Assembly (NCBI GenBank): GCA_937920085.1 | Contig: CALETE010000006.1 | Location: forward strand, 1-55,025 | Length of the DNA: 55,025 nt | Origin: an uncultured Alphaproteobacteria bacterium | Lineage (GTDB): Bacteria; Pseudomonadota; Alphaproteobacteria; Caulobacterales; Caulobacteraceae | Direction of reading: 5' to 3' | Shown here: positions 35,287 through 43,793 of the stretch, in pieces | Numbering within the stretch: position 1 is the stretch's first letter | How the letters are laid out: each line of letters begins with the position of its first letter | Program-made: the position numbers and the translations under genes | The notes under the pieces: generated by a model | The model's database searches: none | Seen by the model: the letters and a program-made list of their open reading frames with translations, nothing else | Told to the model about the DNA's origin: nothing

Positions 35287-36093
35287 CTAGGGGTGCGCCG
35301 CCAGGGGCGGCACCATCTGACCGGCGCGGCTGATCTTGGCCTGCAGGAAGTTGGAGCCCTGATCATTTAGGCGAACGGCGGTCAGGACGCCTGTGGCATA
35401 GGCCCCGGTGTCTATGCCGATACGGTGCTTGGTCAATTGCGGCTCTTCCACCGGGGTGTGGCCGTGGACGATGATTTTTTCAAACCGTCCAGGTGCTGAG
35501 AGGAAGTCTTCGCGGATCCATAAGAGATCGCGCTCGGTTTGATCCGACAAGGCCACGCCCGGTCGCACCCCCGCATGGACAAAGGCATAGTCTCCCACCG
35601 TGGTCATGAGATCCAGGCGTCGGTAGAAGTCCAAATGGGCCTTGGGCATGGCTTGGGCGAGGTGTTCGGACGCTGCGGTCCATGCGGCCAAGTCTGTTCG
35701 ACCCGTCGGCGGATTAACCCCATAGGAGGCCAGGGTCGCCAGACCGCCATAGTCAGCCCACACCGGCCCGAAATCGGGCTCCTGCAGGAAGCGCAGAATG
35801 GCCTCTTCGTGATTGCCCTTTAGGACGATCACCTCAAAGGCGCGATCGGCCTGGAGCTTGATGACCAAGTCGACCACCTCCCGAGAGGTCGGGCCGCGGT
35901 CCACATAGTCGCCTAAAAAGATCAGGAGGGGCTGGGCAGCGTCTGCACCAGATCCCATGTCGGCCCTTATGACGGCCATGAGGCCCTCCAGGGCGTCGAC
36001 CCGCCCATGGATATCGCCGATCGCGTAGACGAGGCGCCCGTCCGTGGACGGGGCAGCTTTGCGCTTTGCCTTGGGTCGAAATAGGGAAAACAC
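35287..36093 (-). CDS. serine/threonine-type metallophosphoesterase
   Basis: This 268-residue calcineurin-like phosphatase has the complete metal-binding signature: GDIHGRVDAL, GDYVDRGPTS, LKGNHEEAI and HGHTPVEEP. It fits the PPP-like bacterial protein phosphatases that dephosphorylate proteins or small phosphoesters. The short lysine-rich N-terminus (FRPKAKRKAAP) has no signal peptide, so it is cytoplasmic. Substrate unknown. It could counter the tyrosine or serine kinases of the nearby glycan locus, which is only inference. Confidence 0.9.
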   Translation of the reverse strand: MFSLFRPKAKRKAAPSTDGRLVYAIGDIHGRVDALEGLMAVIRADMGSGADAAQPLLIFLGDYVDRGPTSREVVDLVIKLQADRAFEVIVLKGNHEEAILRFLQEPDFGPVWADYGGLATLASYGVNPPTGRTDLAAWTAASEHLAQAMPKAHLDFYRRLDLMTTVGDYAFVHAGVRPGVALSDQTERDLLWIREDFLSAPGRFEKIIVHGHTPVEEPQLTKHRIGIDTGAYATGVLTAVRLNDQGSNFLQAKISRAGQMVPPLAAHP

Positions 36094-36234
36094 GCGCCGC
36101 CCTCACATATCGTTCTCATTATACCGAGATCGAAGGGCGATAACAACGTAAGCTTGAATGTCAGGGGCCGGATTACCGCGCGCTTCTCGTCCCGGCGCGC
36201 CCCGAAAACCGGATATGCCCGATCGGCAAGGGCT

Positions 36235-36513
36235 CTAGAGGTGTGTCGGCAGAAGGGCTTTGGCCATCATCACCACACCGCCCCAAAACACGCCATTGAC
36301 CACGACCATAAAGGCTAGGCTGCGGCGGGCAGACCAGCGGTCTTCGGTGAAAGGTTTTTCGGCAAAGGATTGTGCCAACTGTGCCTGCAGCAGAACGGCT
36401 GGGCTTTCACGGGCCGTATCGGTGGTGCGCAGGGCCCGGGGCCGCATCCGGCGACGTATCCGCGCGGTTTCAGCGCCGCTCTCGACCGTTTTGGCCAGTC
36501 CGTTAGCCGCCAT
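36235..36513 (-). CDS. small membrane protein, unknown
   Basis: This 92-residue protein has a basic, disordered-looking N-terminal half (RIRRRMRPRALRTTDTARE) and a C-terminal transmembrane helix (LAFMVVVNGVFWGGVVMMAKAL). Family not recognised. ATG 36513 opens toward the phosphatase gene, from the promoter region shared with the sugar transferase. Confidence 0.5.
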   Translation of the reverse strand: MAANGLAKTVESGAETARIRRRMRPRALRTTDTARESPAVLLQAQLAQSFAEKPFTEDRWSARRSLAFMVVVNGVFWGGVVMMAKALLPTHL

Positions 36514-36933
36514 TTGAATATCCCGCGTTCTTGCTTTTCGTTGGATTACACGAGTGAAAGTAACGGAACTTCACGCAAAATAGCGAAGAATTGGTTGACA
36601 GTGCCAGGGCAAGTTCAACCCAAATTCCTTCGGCGACTTTGCGCCTCCCTAAGTCATTTTCTTATTTAGCTAGGGTGATTTTATCGATCGCACCAGCCCC
36701 CAGAATTTGATGGTCAAGGCGCTGGCCGACCCAACGGTCTGCGATGTGATCAAATTTCAACCTAGGCATGGTCAAAAATTGCACAATTGACCACACTTTT
36801 TGAAGGGCAGGAGGGGCTTCAAATAAGTTTCACATGCCCAGCATGCGGAACATGTTACCATTTAAGAGTAGTGCTTGTGCCTTGAGCGGGAAGCCTTTGA
36901 CTCCGAGGAGCATCGGAAACCCTTTAGAAAACG
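36514..36933. other. intergenic region ahead of the glycan locus
   Basis: No gene is supported here. The region holds divergent promoters for the small membrane protein and the sugar transferase. A+T content is raised compared with the flanks. A sigma-54 site lies at its right end; upstream activator sites for an enhancer-binding protein would be expected within it, but none was identified. Confidence 0.5.
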
Positions 36934-36949
36934 TGGCATAAGCCTTGCA
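36934..36949 (+). promoter_or_regulatory. sigma-54 promoter of the sugar-transferase gene
   Basis: TGGCATAAGCCTTGCA matches the -24/-12 consensus TGGCACG-N4-TTGCA, with GG and GC separated by exactly 10 bases. The expected start of transcription is near 36960, about 20 bases before the ATG, with GAGAGGA as ribosome-binding site between. Confidence 0.7.
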
Positions 36950-36981
36950 CTCATAGGTCGAAATATGAGAGGAATGAGTGC

Positions 36982-37677
36982 ATGTATCTTCCTGGCACAA
37001 CCGACCTTACCAAAGACGCCCAGGCGGTGCCAAACCCGCAATCCGCACGCCCGAAACGGGACGACTTAACCTTGGACGGTCGCCGGATCCTGGACATTGT
37101 GCTCTCAGCCCTGGCGCTGATCTTCCTTGCGCCTATGATGTTGGCTGTGGCGGCTGCAATTAAGTTGCAGGATGGCGGCCCGGTATTCTTCGCGCAGGAA
37201 AGAATTGGCCTGGGTGGTAGTGTTTTTAAGTGCCTCAAATTCCGCAGCATGGTTGTCGATGCAGAGGCGCGACTAAATCATGTTCTGGAAACCAATCCCG
37301 AATTGAAGGGCTATTGGGAGTCTCACAGAAAACTGCTTTGGGACCCTAGGGTCACGCTTTTGGGTCAAATCATCCGCAAAACCAGCCTCGATGAACTGCC
37401 CCAATTGATAAATGTCCTGCGCGGCGACATGAGCCTCGTTGGGCCAAGACCCATCATGGTCAATGAAAAAGCGATTTATGGGCGGTGGCTGGAGCGCTAT
37501 TGCACCATGCGTCCTGGGATCACTTGCCTGTGGCAAATTCGCGGTCGTAGCCAGCTCACCTTCCGTCAGCGCATCGCCTTGGACATGCTGTACCGGCGGA
37601 ATGAGAATGTCGGATCCTACCTCGGTATCCTCGTGCAAACCGTTCCGGCAGTCCTTCTGAGGCAGGGCACCTTCTGA
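36982..37677 (+). CDS. polyprenyl-phosphate sugar-1-phosphate transferase (HfsE/PssY-like)
   Basis: This 231-residue initiating glycosyltransferase moves a sugar phosphate from UDP-sugar to undecaprenyl phosphate. One N-terminal hydrophobic helix (ILDIVLSALALIFLAPMMLAV) is followed by the conserved core PVFFAQERIGLGG, FKCLKFRSM, IRKTSLDELPQLINVLRGDMSLVGPRPI and RPGITCLWQIRGRS. It has the short one-helix form without the long N-terminal membrane domain of WcaJ. It opens the exopolysaccharide locus under a sigma-54 promoter. Confidence 0.92.
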   Translation: MYLPGTTDLTKDAQAVPNPQSARPKRDDLTLDGRRILDIVLSALALIFLAPMMLAVAAAIKLQDGGPVFFAQERIGLGGSVFKCLKFRSMVVDAEARLNHVLETNPELKGYWESHRKLLWDPRVTLLGQIIRKTSLDELPQLINVLRGDMSLVGPRPIMVNEKAIYGRWLERYCTMRPGITCLWQIRGRSQLTFRQRIALDMLYRRNENVGSYLGILVQTVPAVLLRQGTF

Positions 37678-37728
37678 GTTGCATTTGCCCGCAACTGAAA
37701 GGCAGCTCCTGAGACCCCCTCTAGCAGC

Positions 37729-38727
37729 CTAAGCCGTCATAGATGGGTTGCTATTTGCGCCGAGCTTCTGATGCCAGCGCCAAGCGGATTCGACGATCTC
37801 AGCCAGGCTAAACCTGGGGGACCAACCCAGGACGTCCTGTGCCTTGCCATTTTCGGCCACCAGGACAGGGGCATCCCCAGCCCGCCGCGGGGCGGTCTCA
37901 GCGTTAAAATTGCCCCCTGAGACCGTGCGCACGGCGTCGAGCAGCTCTCGCACTGTGGTGCCCGTGCCGGTGCCCAGGTTGAATATGTCGCTGCCGCCCC
38001 CTGCCAACAGGCGTTTGAGCGCCAGGACATGGGCGTCGGCCAGGTCGAGGACGTGGATATAGTCCCTAACCGCGGTGCCATCGCGGGTCTCGTAATCGTC
38101 GCCGAAGATCTTAAAGCCACGGTTCGATCCCATAGCCGCCTGGATCGCCAGGGGAATGGCGTGGGTTTCCGGGTCGTGCCACTCGCCAATGCGGCCCTCA
38201 GGATCAGCCCCCGCCGCATTGAAATACCGCAGGATGACGGATCGAAAGTCGCCATAACGGTCCAAATCCCGCAGGATCTGTTCCACCATGAGTTTGGAGT
38301 GGCCGTAGGGATTGAGTGGTGCCTGCGGGTGGGTTTCATCCATCGGCAGCTTTAGGGGATCGCCATAGGTTGCGCAGGTCGACGAGAACACGAAGGCCTT
38401 AACCCCGGCTCGCCGGGTGGCTTCGATGAGTGTCAGGGCTCCGGCGACATTGTTCTCATAGAAGCGCCCGGGGAATTTTACCGACTCCCCAACCTCGATG
38501 AGTGCGGCGAAGTGCAGGACGGCGACTGGCTGATACTTGGCAAAGGCCGCGTCCAGTCCCTTAGGGTCGGCAATGTCGCCGATCTCTAACGGCCCCCACT
38601 GGACAAACTCGGCGTGGCCGTTGGAGAGATTGTCATAAACCACAGGCTGAAACCCGGCCTCGGCCAGGCGCAAGCAGGTGTGCGAGCCCACATAGCCCGC
38701 ACCCCCAGAAACCAAGACTGTTTGCAT
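37729..38727 (-). CDS. galE: UDP-glucose 4-epimerase
   Basis: This 332-residue SDR-family enzyme interconverts UDP-glucose and UDP-galactose, supplying precursors for the polysaccharide. It has the NAD-binding GGAGYVGSHT and DNLSNGH near the N-terminus, the catalytic pair in YGHSKLMVE with SSTCATYGDP upstream, and RYFNAAGADPEGRIGE. It lies 53 bases after the export lipoprotein gene in the same direction and is probably co-transcribed with it. It is convergent with the sugar-transferase gene. Confidence 0.95.
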   Translation of the reverse strand: MQTVLVSGGAGYVGSHTCLRLAEAGFQPVVYDNLSNGHAEFVQWGPLEIGDIADPKGLDAAFAKYQPVAVLHFAALIEVGESVKFPGRFYENNVAGALTLIEATRRAGVKAFVFSSTCATYGDPLKLPMDETHPQAPLNPYGHSKLMVEQILRDLDRYGDFRSVILRYFNAAGADPEGRIGEWHDPETHAIPLAIQAAMGSNRGFKIFGDDYETRDGTAVRDYIHVLDLADAHVLALKRLLAGGGSDIFNLGTGTGTTVRELLDAVRTVSGGNFNAETAPRRAGDAPVLVAENGKAQDVLGWSPRFSLAEIVESAWRWHQKLGANSNPSMTA

Positions 38728-38780
38728 GACGTCCCCAGCCCTAAGGCATTCAGAGGTTTAGAGCTTGCCGATCTTACGAA

Positions 38781-39347
38781 TTAGAACAGGCGCTCTTCGA
38801 TCCGGATTGTATCCCCCGGTGCCACTTCCGTGGTGGGCTCCAGATCAAAGGACTCTTCCTTGTCGCTATCCTGACGCTTGATGAAGACCCGCTTCTTATT
38901 GGCGCGATAGGTAAAGCCGCCAGCGGTGGCCACCGCATTCAACACGCTCAGGTCTGAGGTGTAGGGATAGGTGCCGGGCTTGGTCACTTCACCGAGGATA
39001 TAGAAGGGGCGATAGCTAAGGACCTCAACGCTGACCTTAGGCTCCTTCAGGTATCCATCCTTCAGGGCCTCTTCGAAGGAGGTTTGGAATTCCCGACCCG
39101 TAAGGCCGACAGCGGGCAATTCTCCCACCAAGGGAACTGAGATCTTTCCAGATGCCCCGACGAAAAACTCCCCGCTGAGGGATGTTTCGCCAAATGTCGT
39201 CACGCGCACCTTATCCCCAGGCCCCAGCCGATAGGCGGGAACCTCTCTTTTCGGGGCGCTCGTTGCGTCTGCAGCCCGCGCCTCACAGGCACCTAAGGTC
39301 AGAGCAAAAACCAAACTGGCCACAGCCAAACCAAACCATTTCGTCAT
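38781..39347 (-). CDS. Wza/HfsD-like polysaccharide export lipoprotein
   Basis: This 188-residue protein has a signal peptide ending in the lipobox-like LGAC, so it is probably a lipoprotein. The polysaccharide-export domain (YRLGPGDKVRVTTFGE, GKISVPLVGELPAVGLTGRE) and an SLBB domain (VTKPGTYPYTSDLSVLNAVA) follow. It lacks the long C-terminal barrel-helix region of E. coli Wza and resembles shorter alphaproteobacterial forms. ATG 39347 has AGTAGG upstream; an open frame extends back to 39449 but does not look coding. It lies behind a sigma-54-like promoter and ahead of galE. Confidence 0.88.
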   Translation of the reverse strand: MTKWFGLAVASLVFALTLGACEARAADATSAPKREVPAYRLGPGDKVRVTTFGETSLSGEFFVGASGKISVPLVGELPAVGLTGREFQTSFEEALKDGYLKEPKVSVEVLSYRPFYILGEVTKPGTYPYTSDLSVLNAVATAGGFTYRANKKRVFIKRQDSDKEESFDLEPTTEVAPGDTIRIEERLF

Positions 39348-39425
39348 TAAACCTACTCGCTTCGCTGACGGGGTATCCCTCGACCATCTCTCTACCTCAA
39401 AGCGATGACGGATGAAACTCCAAGC

Positions 39426-39441
39426 AGCAACCGGCGCGCCA
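39426..39441 (-). promoter_or_regulatory. sigma-54-like promoter of the export lipoprotein gene
   Basis: On the minus strand the site reads TGGCGCGCCGGTTGCT, with GG and GC 10 bases apart and a full TTGCT at -12. Transcription would start near 39415, about 70 bases before the ATG at 39347. Confidence 0.55.
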
Positions 39442-39651
39442 AAAACCATCAGGCGGGCCCCCCGCCGATGAGAGGCAATGAGTTAACGGCGGTTATCAGA
39501 AGTTAAGAATTATATAATCCTTAATTCACAATCAATTAATAATAAAGAAAAGTAAACTTTATGCATTAACGTGAACTAACTATATCAGTACAGCGTTTCT
39601 TGATCGCTGACACGTACAACCGCACCTAACAAAACCATAAAGGTGTGTTGG
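39442..39651. other. A+T-rich divergent promoter region
   Basis: Very A+T-rich stretch with several TTAA and AATTAAT steps between the export and protease genes. GCATTAACG at 39563-39571 recurs at 43077-43085 ahead of the small secreted protein. No gene seen. Confidence 0.45.
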
Positions 39652-40842
39652 GTGTCTACTCTAACGGCTACCATATTAAAGGCTTTAATACTTAGTTTAT
39701 CTGCGCCAGCTGCAGTTTTGGCGGGTATGCCTGAGCCTTCTACACCAATGCCACTGGGTGCCCCCGCGGCTGCGCCTGCGGGTTGGGTGCAATTTTGTGC
39801 AAAGGACCGCATTCAGTGCGAGCGCGGGTCTCCTCGCGCCGACGTGCAGATGGCAAGCGCCACCGCCACCCCTGATCAAGGTCGCGCCAGCCAAGCCCCG
39901 ACAGCGGCAACGGGTGACGAAGGCTTTGAGGATCAGGGTCAGCCCGGTGCGTTTGCCTGGTTTGGACAGGCCGGCGCGTTTAGATTTGAGACGACCAAGG
40001 ACGAAGAGGGTCTTGAAAAGATTGAGCCGGACGTCTTTGCGAGCCTTGATACGCCCTATCTGCAGTCGGTCGGTGGCCGCCAAACGCCAGTGAAAGCCGG
40101 CTTGGCTGACGGGTTTGAGGGGGCAGCCGTGCCGGTGCCTGGGGATCGCCACCTGTCTTGGGCCAATCGTGAGGCTCCCAATCTACACATTCAATTTGCG
40201 TCGACCTACAGCCTAACCCTTGCCCCGGCTGAACCCGTGTCGACCCTGTCCCTGGCCCCGTCCCTGTCCACAGGGTCTTGGATGACCCGGCGGGTGGGTA
40301 TCGATGCTGCCATGGGGCGTTTGCAGGCCTATCGTGCCGCAGGGCAAGTCACGGCCAGCGGTCCCACGCAATTAGCCTCAGGCCCCCTGGTCCTGACCCA
40401 GGACCTTTGGAATGAAGTCCGCATTGTGAACGATCGCATTAATCGCGCCATCCTCAAGCGGTCGGATAGGGAGCTTTACGGCGTCGACGAGAACTGGACC
40501 TTGCCCCTGGAGACGGGCGTCAACGCTGGAGACTGTGAAGACTTTGTCCTCGAAAAGCGCCGCGCCTTGCTGGAAGCTGGGGTTCCCCAGTCTGCCCTGT
40601 CTATCGCCGTGGTCACCACCTATCGGGGTGTCAGTCACGCTGTGCTTCTAATTACCACCGACCGTGGCGACTATGTGCTCGACAGCTTGACCCCCTGGAT
40701 CCTGCCGTGGGCCAAGACCGATTATCATTGGGAAGAGCGCCAGGTTGCCGGATCAACGGAACAGTGGGCCTCCTTGAGCGCCCCAGAAGTTGTCAAGCGG
40801 ACTGCTGACGGCAAGGCTGCAGTCTTGCTCATCTCGCTCTAA
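39652..40842 (+). CDS. BTLCP-type transglutaminase-like cysteine protease
   Basis: This protein of about 396 residues has a signal segment (ILKALILSLSAPAAVLAG), a long low-complexity middle part and a C-terminal BTLCP domain. The catalytic Cys lies in NAGDCEDFVLEKRRALLEAG, the His in YRGVSHAVLLITT and the Asp in DYVLDSLTPWI. BTLCP proteins are often found with exopolysaccharide or large adhesin systems. GTG 39652, behind AAAGG, is preferred to GTG 39643. The N-terminal extension is unusual in length. A Wzy-like gene follows closely in the same direction. Confidence 0.85.
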   Translation: MSTLTATILKALILSLSAPAAVLAGMPEPSTPMPLGAPAAAPAGWVQFCAKDRIQCERGSPRADVQMASATATPDQGRASQAPTAATGDEGFEDQGQPGAFAWFGQAGAFRFETTKDEEGLEKIEPDVFASLDTPYLQSVGGRQTPVKAGLADGFEGAAVPVPGDRHLSWANREAPNLHIQFASTYSLTLAPAEPVSTLSLAPSLSTGSWMTRRVGIDAAMGRLQAYRAAGQVTASGPTQLASGPLVLTQDLWNEVRIVNDRINRAILKRSDRELYGVDENWTLPLETGVNAGDCEDFVLEKRRALLEAGVPQSALSIAVVTTYRGVSHAVLLITTDRGDYVLDSLTPWILPWAKTDYHWEERQVAGSTEQWASLSAPEVVKRTADGKAAVLLISL

Positions 40843-40884
40843 TGGTATTGTTTGCCGCTCATCAGAAATCTGGGCTGGCGGCAC

Positions 40885-42231
40885 ATGGCGATAGGGTCGC
40901 AAAAATCTTCGACGCGGGGGCAAGACGAGGCCGGAGGCTTTCGGTTGCCTGAGGGCCTGGGTGTCACCCTGCTGGGGGTGGCCCTCGTCTATGGCGGCCA
41001 TTATTTCTACGGCGGCTTGACCGCAAACAGCGCCCTGACTCTTTGCCTGGCCGCCTGTGTCGTCCTGCTGGGCCTCCTCGCCCATCCGGGCCTGAGGCGA
41101 GATTTCGGCAAGATCCTGGGTCTGGGACCCTTATTGATCTTGTTTGCGGCGACCCTGGTCTTTGGGCTCCTGTCCTTAACCCCCTTTGGACCTGGGGGTC
41201 CGTCGCCGGTCTGGGCCTATACTGGCGTCCATCCCGGCGTCACAACCATCAATAAGACCGCCACCATCCTAGAACTCATCAAGCTCCTAGGGCTCGGAGC
41301 CATGTTCCTGATTGGCGGGATTTCAGGCATATCAGATAACCGCGCCAGAACCGCCATCAGTGGTTTTGTCATCGCAGGCGGCCTATTTGGCCTTTGGGCC
41401 TTTCTCCTGCATGTCTCGGGGGGCACGGGTCATGGTGGCCCTCGCCTTGAGGCACACTTCCTGGCCCCCAACACCGCCGGCGGCTTCTTCGCCGTTTTGG
41501 CCCTTATGGCCCTGGGCCCAATCACAGCCACAATCCGGGCGGGACGTCGTACCAGGTGGTCTGAGCTCACCCCCTTTGCTGTGGCCCTGGCCATCGCCCT
41601 GATCTGCCTTCTGATGACGGGGTCCCGGGGCGGGGCGATGGCGGCCGCAGCGGGCTTTGGTGCCTATATCCTGCTGCTGATCTTTGCCGGGCGCATCCGG
41701 TTCACCCGAGCCCTGGTCTATAGTGTGCTTGCCGGCGTTTTTGTGGTGGTTGCCATACTGGTGGCCGGGGATCTCCTAATCAATCGCGCCCTCGAAGGCA
41801 GCGCCAATGCTGAAGCCCGAGCTCATATGGGTGAAATCCACTGGCAGGCTTTCTTGGCCGCGCCATGGATGGGCTATGGGCTTGGAACCTTTGACGCCAT
41901 TAATCGCAGCGTCATGACCGCCACCAGCTTCACCGACCTGTGGAGTATTCGGGCTGTCCACAATGTCTATCTACAGTGGTTGGAAGAGGCAGGTGTGCTG
42001 GGCGCTGTGCCTATCTTCCTGGCCATTGGCCTGGCGCTGGCCACCGCCTTCCGTCGCACCCTAAACCGAACGCGGATGACCAGTTTGCTCTTCGCGGTCT
42101 TTGCAGCTCACATTGTCATACTGGTGCACGGCATTAGCGATTTTGACCTGCAAACCTATTCCTTCGCCATGATGTGGGCCTACCTGCTCGGCCTGACCTT
42201 CAGTCTTTCCCAGGGCAGCAGCGCCAGATGA
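40885..42231 (+). CDS. O-antigen ligase/Wzy-type polymerase
   Basis: This multi-pass membrane protein of about 448 residues has around 11-12 hydrophobic helices and the Wzy_C/WaaL-type loop: RAHMGEIHWQAFLAAPWMGYGLGTFDAIN, containing the H-x-x-xxxxxPW-GxG pattern, and HNVYLQWLEEAGVLGAVP. Such proteins polymerise or ligate lipid-linked glycan repeats at the periplasmic face. ATG 40885 is the first reasonable start; TTG 40852 is possible. It overlaps the next gene by four bases. A second polymerase-like gene occurs at 49386. Confidence 0.88.
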   Translation: MAIGSQKSSTRGQDEAGGFRLPEGLGVTLLGVALVYGGHYFYGGLTANSALTLCLAACVVLLGLLAHPGLRRDFGKILGLGPLLILFAATLVFGLLSLTPFGPGGPSPVWAYTGVHPGVTTINKTATILELIKLLGLGAMFLIGGISGISDNRARTAISGFVIAGGLFGLWAFLLHVSGGTGHGGPRLEAHFLAPNTAGGFFAVLALMALGPITATIRAGRRTRWSELTPFAVALAIALICLLMTGSRGGAMAAAAGFGAYILLLIFAGRIRFTRALVYSVLAGVFVVVAILVAGDLLINRALEGSANAEARAHMGEIHWQAFLAAPWMGYGLGTFDAINRSVMTATSFTDLWSIRAVHNVYLQWLEEAGVLGAVPIFLAIGLALATAFRRTLNRTRMTSLLFAVFAAHIVILVHGISDFDLQTYSFAMMWAYLLGLTFSLSQGSSAR

Positions 42232-42782
42232 GCAAGCTCTCCAATTTGATCGCGGCCTTGGCCCTTGGGGTCTTCGGTATAGGCGGCGCAGGTCTGGGCC
42301 TCTATGAACTCTCCCGGGAAACCTCAGCAGCCCGGCCCCCAGTGCTGTTTGTTTTCGACACATCAGAAGACGGTCAGGCCAAGGCGGCGGTTAATATGGC
42401 CCTGAAGACCAAGGACTATGCCAAGGCCAAACAGCTGGATCGATCAGCCCTGTCGATCTCTGCCTACAACACCTATGCCCGCCTACGACTGGCCTATATC
42501 GATGTCAAAGAGCATGGGACCTTGACCGCCGCCGGCGAGCGCGAACTGGCCCTGTCCTATGACCTTGCCCCCTATGATCCCTTTGCCGCGTCTTGGCGGG
42601 TTCGGTTTGCCTTGGACCACTGGGGAGAGCTGTCGCCGTCCACCCGAAATGCTGTGCACACCGAAGCCGTCGCTTTTGTAAGATCAGGCAGTGGGGTGGC
42701 AGACATGCGCAATACCCTGACCAGCGTTCGCAGCGAAGAGGGTCAGATGCTTGCCGCAATTTGGCTTATCGAGGCAAGTTGA
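42228..42782 (+). CDS. unknown secreted or membrane-anchored helical protein
   Basis: This 184-residue protein starts with a signal anchor (LIAALALGVFGIGGAGLGLYEL) and continues with helices that look TPR-like (KAAVNMALKTKDYAKAKQ, ELALSYDLAPYDPFAASWR). Its ATG overlaps the stop of the polymerase gene (ATGA), so it probably assists that protein. It has no recognised family name. Confidence 0.7.
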   Translation: MSKLSNLIAALALGVFGIGGAGLGLYELSRETSAARPPVLFVFDTSEDGQAKAAVNMALKTKDYAKAKQLDRSALSISAYNTYARLRLAYIDVKEHGTLTAAGERELALSYDLAPYDPFAASWRVRFALDHWGELSPSTRNAVHTEAVAFVRSGSGVADMRNTLTSVRSEEGQMLAAIWLIEAS

Positions 42783-43197
42783 AGCCAGGAAGGCCCGCCG
42801 GATAACGTAACCCGATGTCCAGGCGGTGGAGCCGATCAGACCTCAATCGGGCCCCTGTCGCTTTGTAGGGAAATTGAGTCCAGCGAGAGTCTTTATCAAA
42901 GGCCTAGCAAGTCGTTTGATATTTGGGCCTCTACAAATCGAAATGTCTTGGGTGTTTATGCATTCCGATCTCTGATAGACGCAGCCTGTGTAGTATCCGG
43001 GCAGGGTTCAATTGCCAAATGCTCGCGGATGTGCCGCCAAAACTGTCACCGCGTGGTAACATATGCGGCATAAAAAGCATTAACGAACATTAAATATTCC
43101 CTGATTGCGGGAGCCGGGTTGCGCCCATGCCAGCTCGTGATGTACAAACTAAACCTAAAGGCGTTCCTTTGCGCCTGATCGATATCGGAGCGAGAAG
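42783..43197. other. intergenic region ahead of the small secreted protein
   Basis: No gene is supported here. GCATTAACG at 43077-43085 repeats a motif from 39563. A weak sigma-54-like element (GG at 43109, GC at 43121, TTGC kept, no T before GG) lies 76 bases before the next ATG. CGGAGCGAGAAG precedes that ATG as ribosome-binding site. Confidence 0.45.
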
Positions 43198-43686
43198 ATG
43201 ATTAAGAATGCCATTTTGAGTGCCACAGTTCGCGCCCTCGTGGCGACGGCTGTGATCGGTGGCGGTGTTGCCACCGCCAATGTCGCCATTGCCGCAACCT
43301 TGACCCCTGAAGCTAAGGCCAAGGCCATCGCAGATCTAAAGGTCGCCCTTGCGGGGGCCACCACCAAGGCCCAAGTCGTCGCGGCCCTGAACGCCGCTGC
43401 TGCTGCAGGTCTGACCAAGGCTGACGTTGTCAGCACCATGCAAACTGTGCAGGCGGAAGCGGTGAGTGCCAATAATACGGTATTGGTCGCTGTGATCGCC
43501 CCCATCGTAACGGCAGTGCAGACAGCGCCGAACACGACCGGCGATACGGTGGTAACCTTCAACGCCGCGCCGGCGACGAGCACAAACGGGCCCTCCAATC
43601 CGACAGCAGACAATGGACAGCCCGGCTCGACGACGCCTGGTTCCAACACGGGCGGCGACACCACGGTTTCCGTCTACGTCGGCTAA
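43198..43686 (+). CDS. small secreted Ala/Thr-rich protein of the glycan locus
   Basis: This 162-residue protein has a signal peptide (LVATAVIGGGVATANVAIAA), an Ala-rich helical domain (LTPEAKAKAIADLKVALAG, then AQVVAALNAAAAAGLTKADV) and a disordered tail rich in T, N, P, S and G ending TTVSVYVG. No family is recognised. It has no LPXTG or PEP-CTERM sorting end. The composition suits an abundant secreted or surface protein, possibly one associated with the polysaccharide. It stands alone, with its own upstream region and a hairpin after it. Confidence 0.7.
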   Translation: MIKNAILSATVRALVATAVIGGGVATANVAIAATLTPEAKAKAIADLKVALAGATTKAQVVAALNAAAAAGLTKADVVSTMQTVQAEAVSANNTVLVAVIAPIVTAVQTAPNTTGDTVVTFNAAPATSTNGPSNPTADNGQPGSTTPGSNTGGDTTVSVYVG

Positions 43687-43698
43687 TCTAAAAATGGT

Positions 43699-43721
43699 GC
43701 CGGGTGGGTTGCTCACCCGGC
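43699..43721 (+). terminator. hairpin after the small secreted protein gene
   Basis: GCCGGGTG at 43699-43706 pairs perfectly with CACCCGGC at 43714-43721 around 7 bases. The stem is strong but only TT follows. Confidence 0.55.
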
Positions 43722-43793
43722 TTAAGCGCCTTGGGGTGTCCCATTCTGAGCGCCTGTTCATCACTTAATGCGTCCAAAACAGGAATAAGTAAC

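Noticed and set aside
39490..43100. TTAA-rich steps resembling CtrA boxes (TTAA-N7-TTAA) in the glycan-locus promoters
   Set aside because: Measured spacings are 6, 11 or 14 bases, none exactly 7, so they do not meet the consensus.
43109..43122. Fourth sigma-54 site before the small secreted protein
   Set aside because: GG-N10-GC spacing and TTGC are present, but the -24 element reads CGGGAG instead of TGGCAC. Such a match is easily found by chance in G+C-rich DNA.
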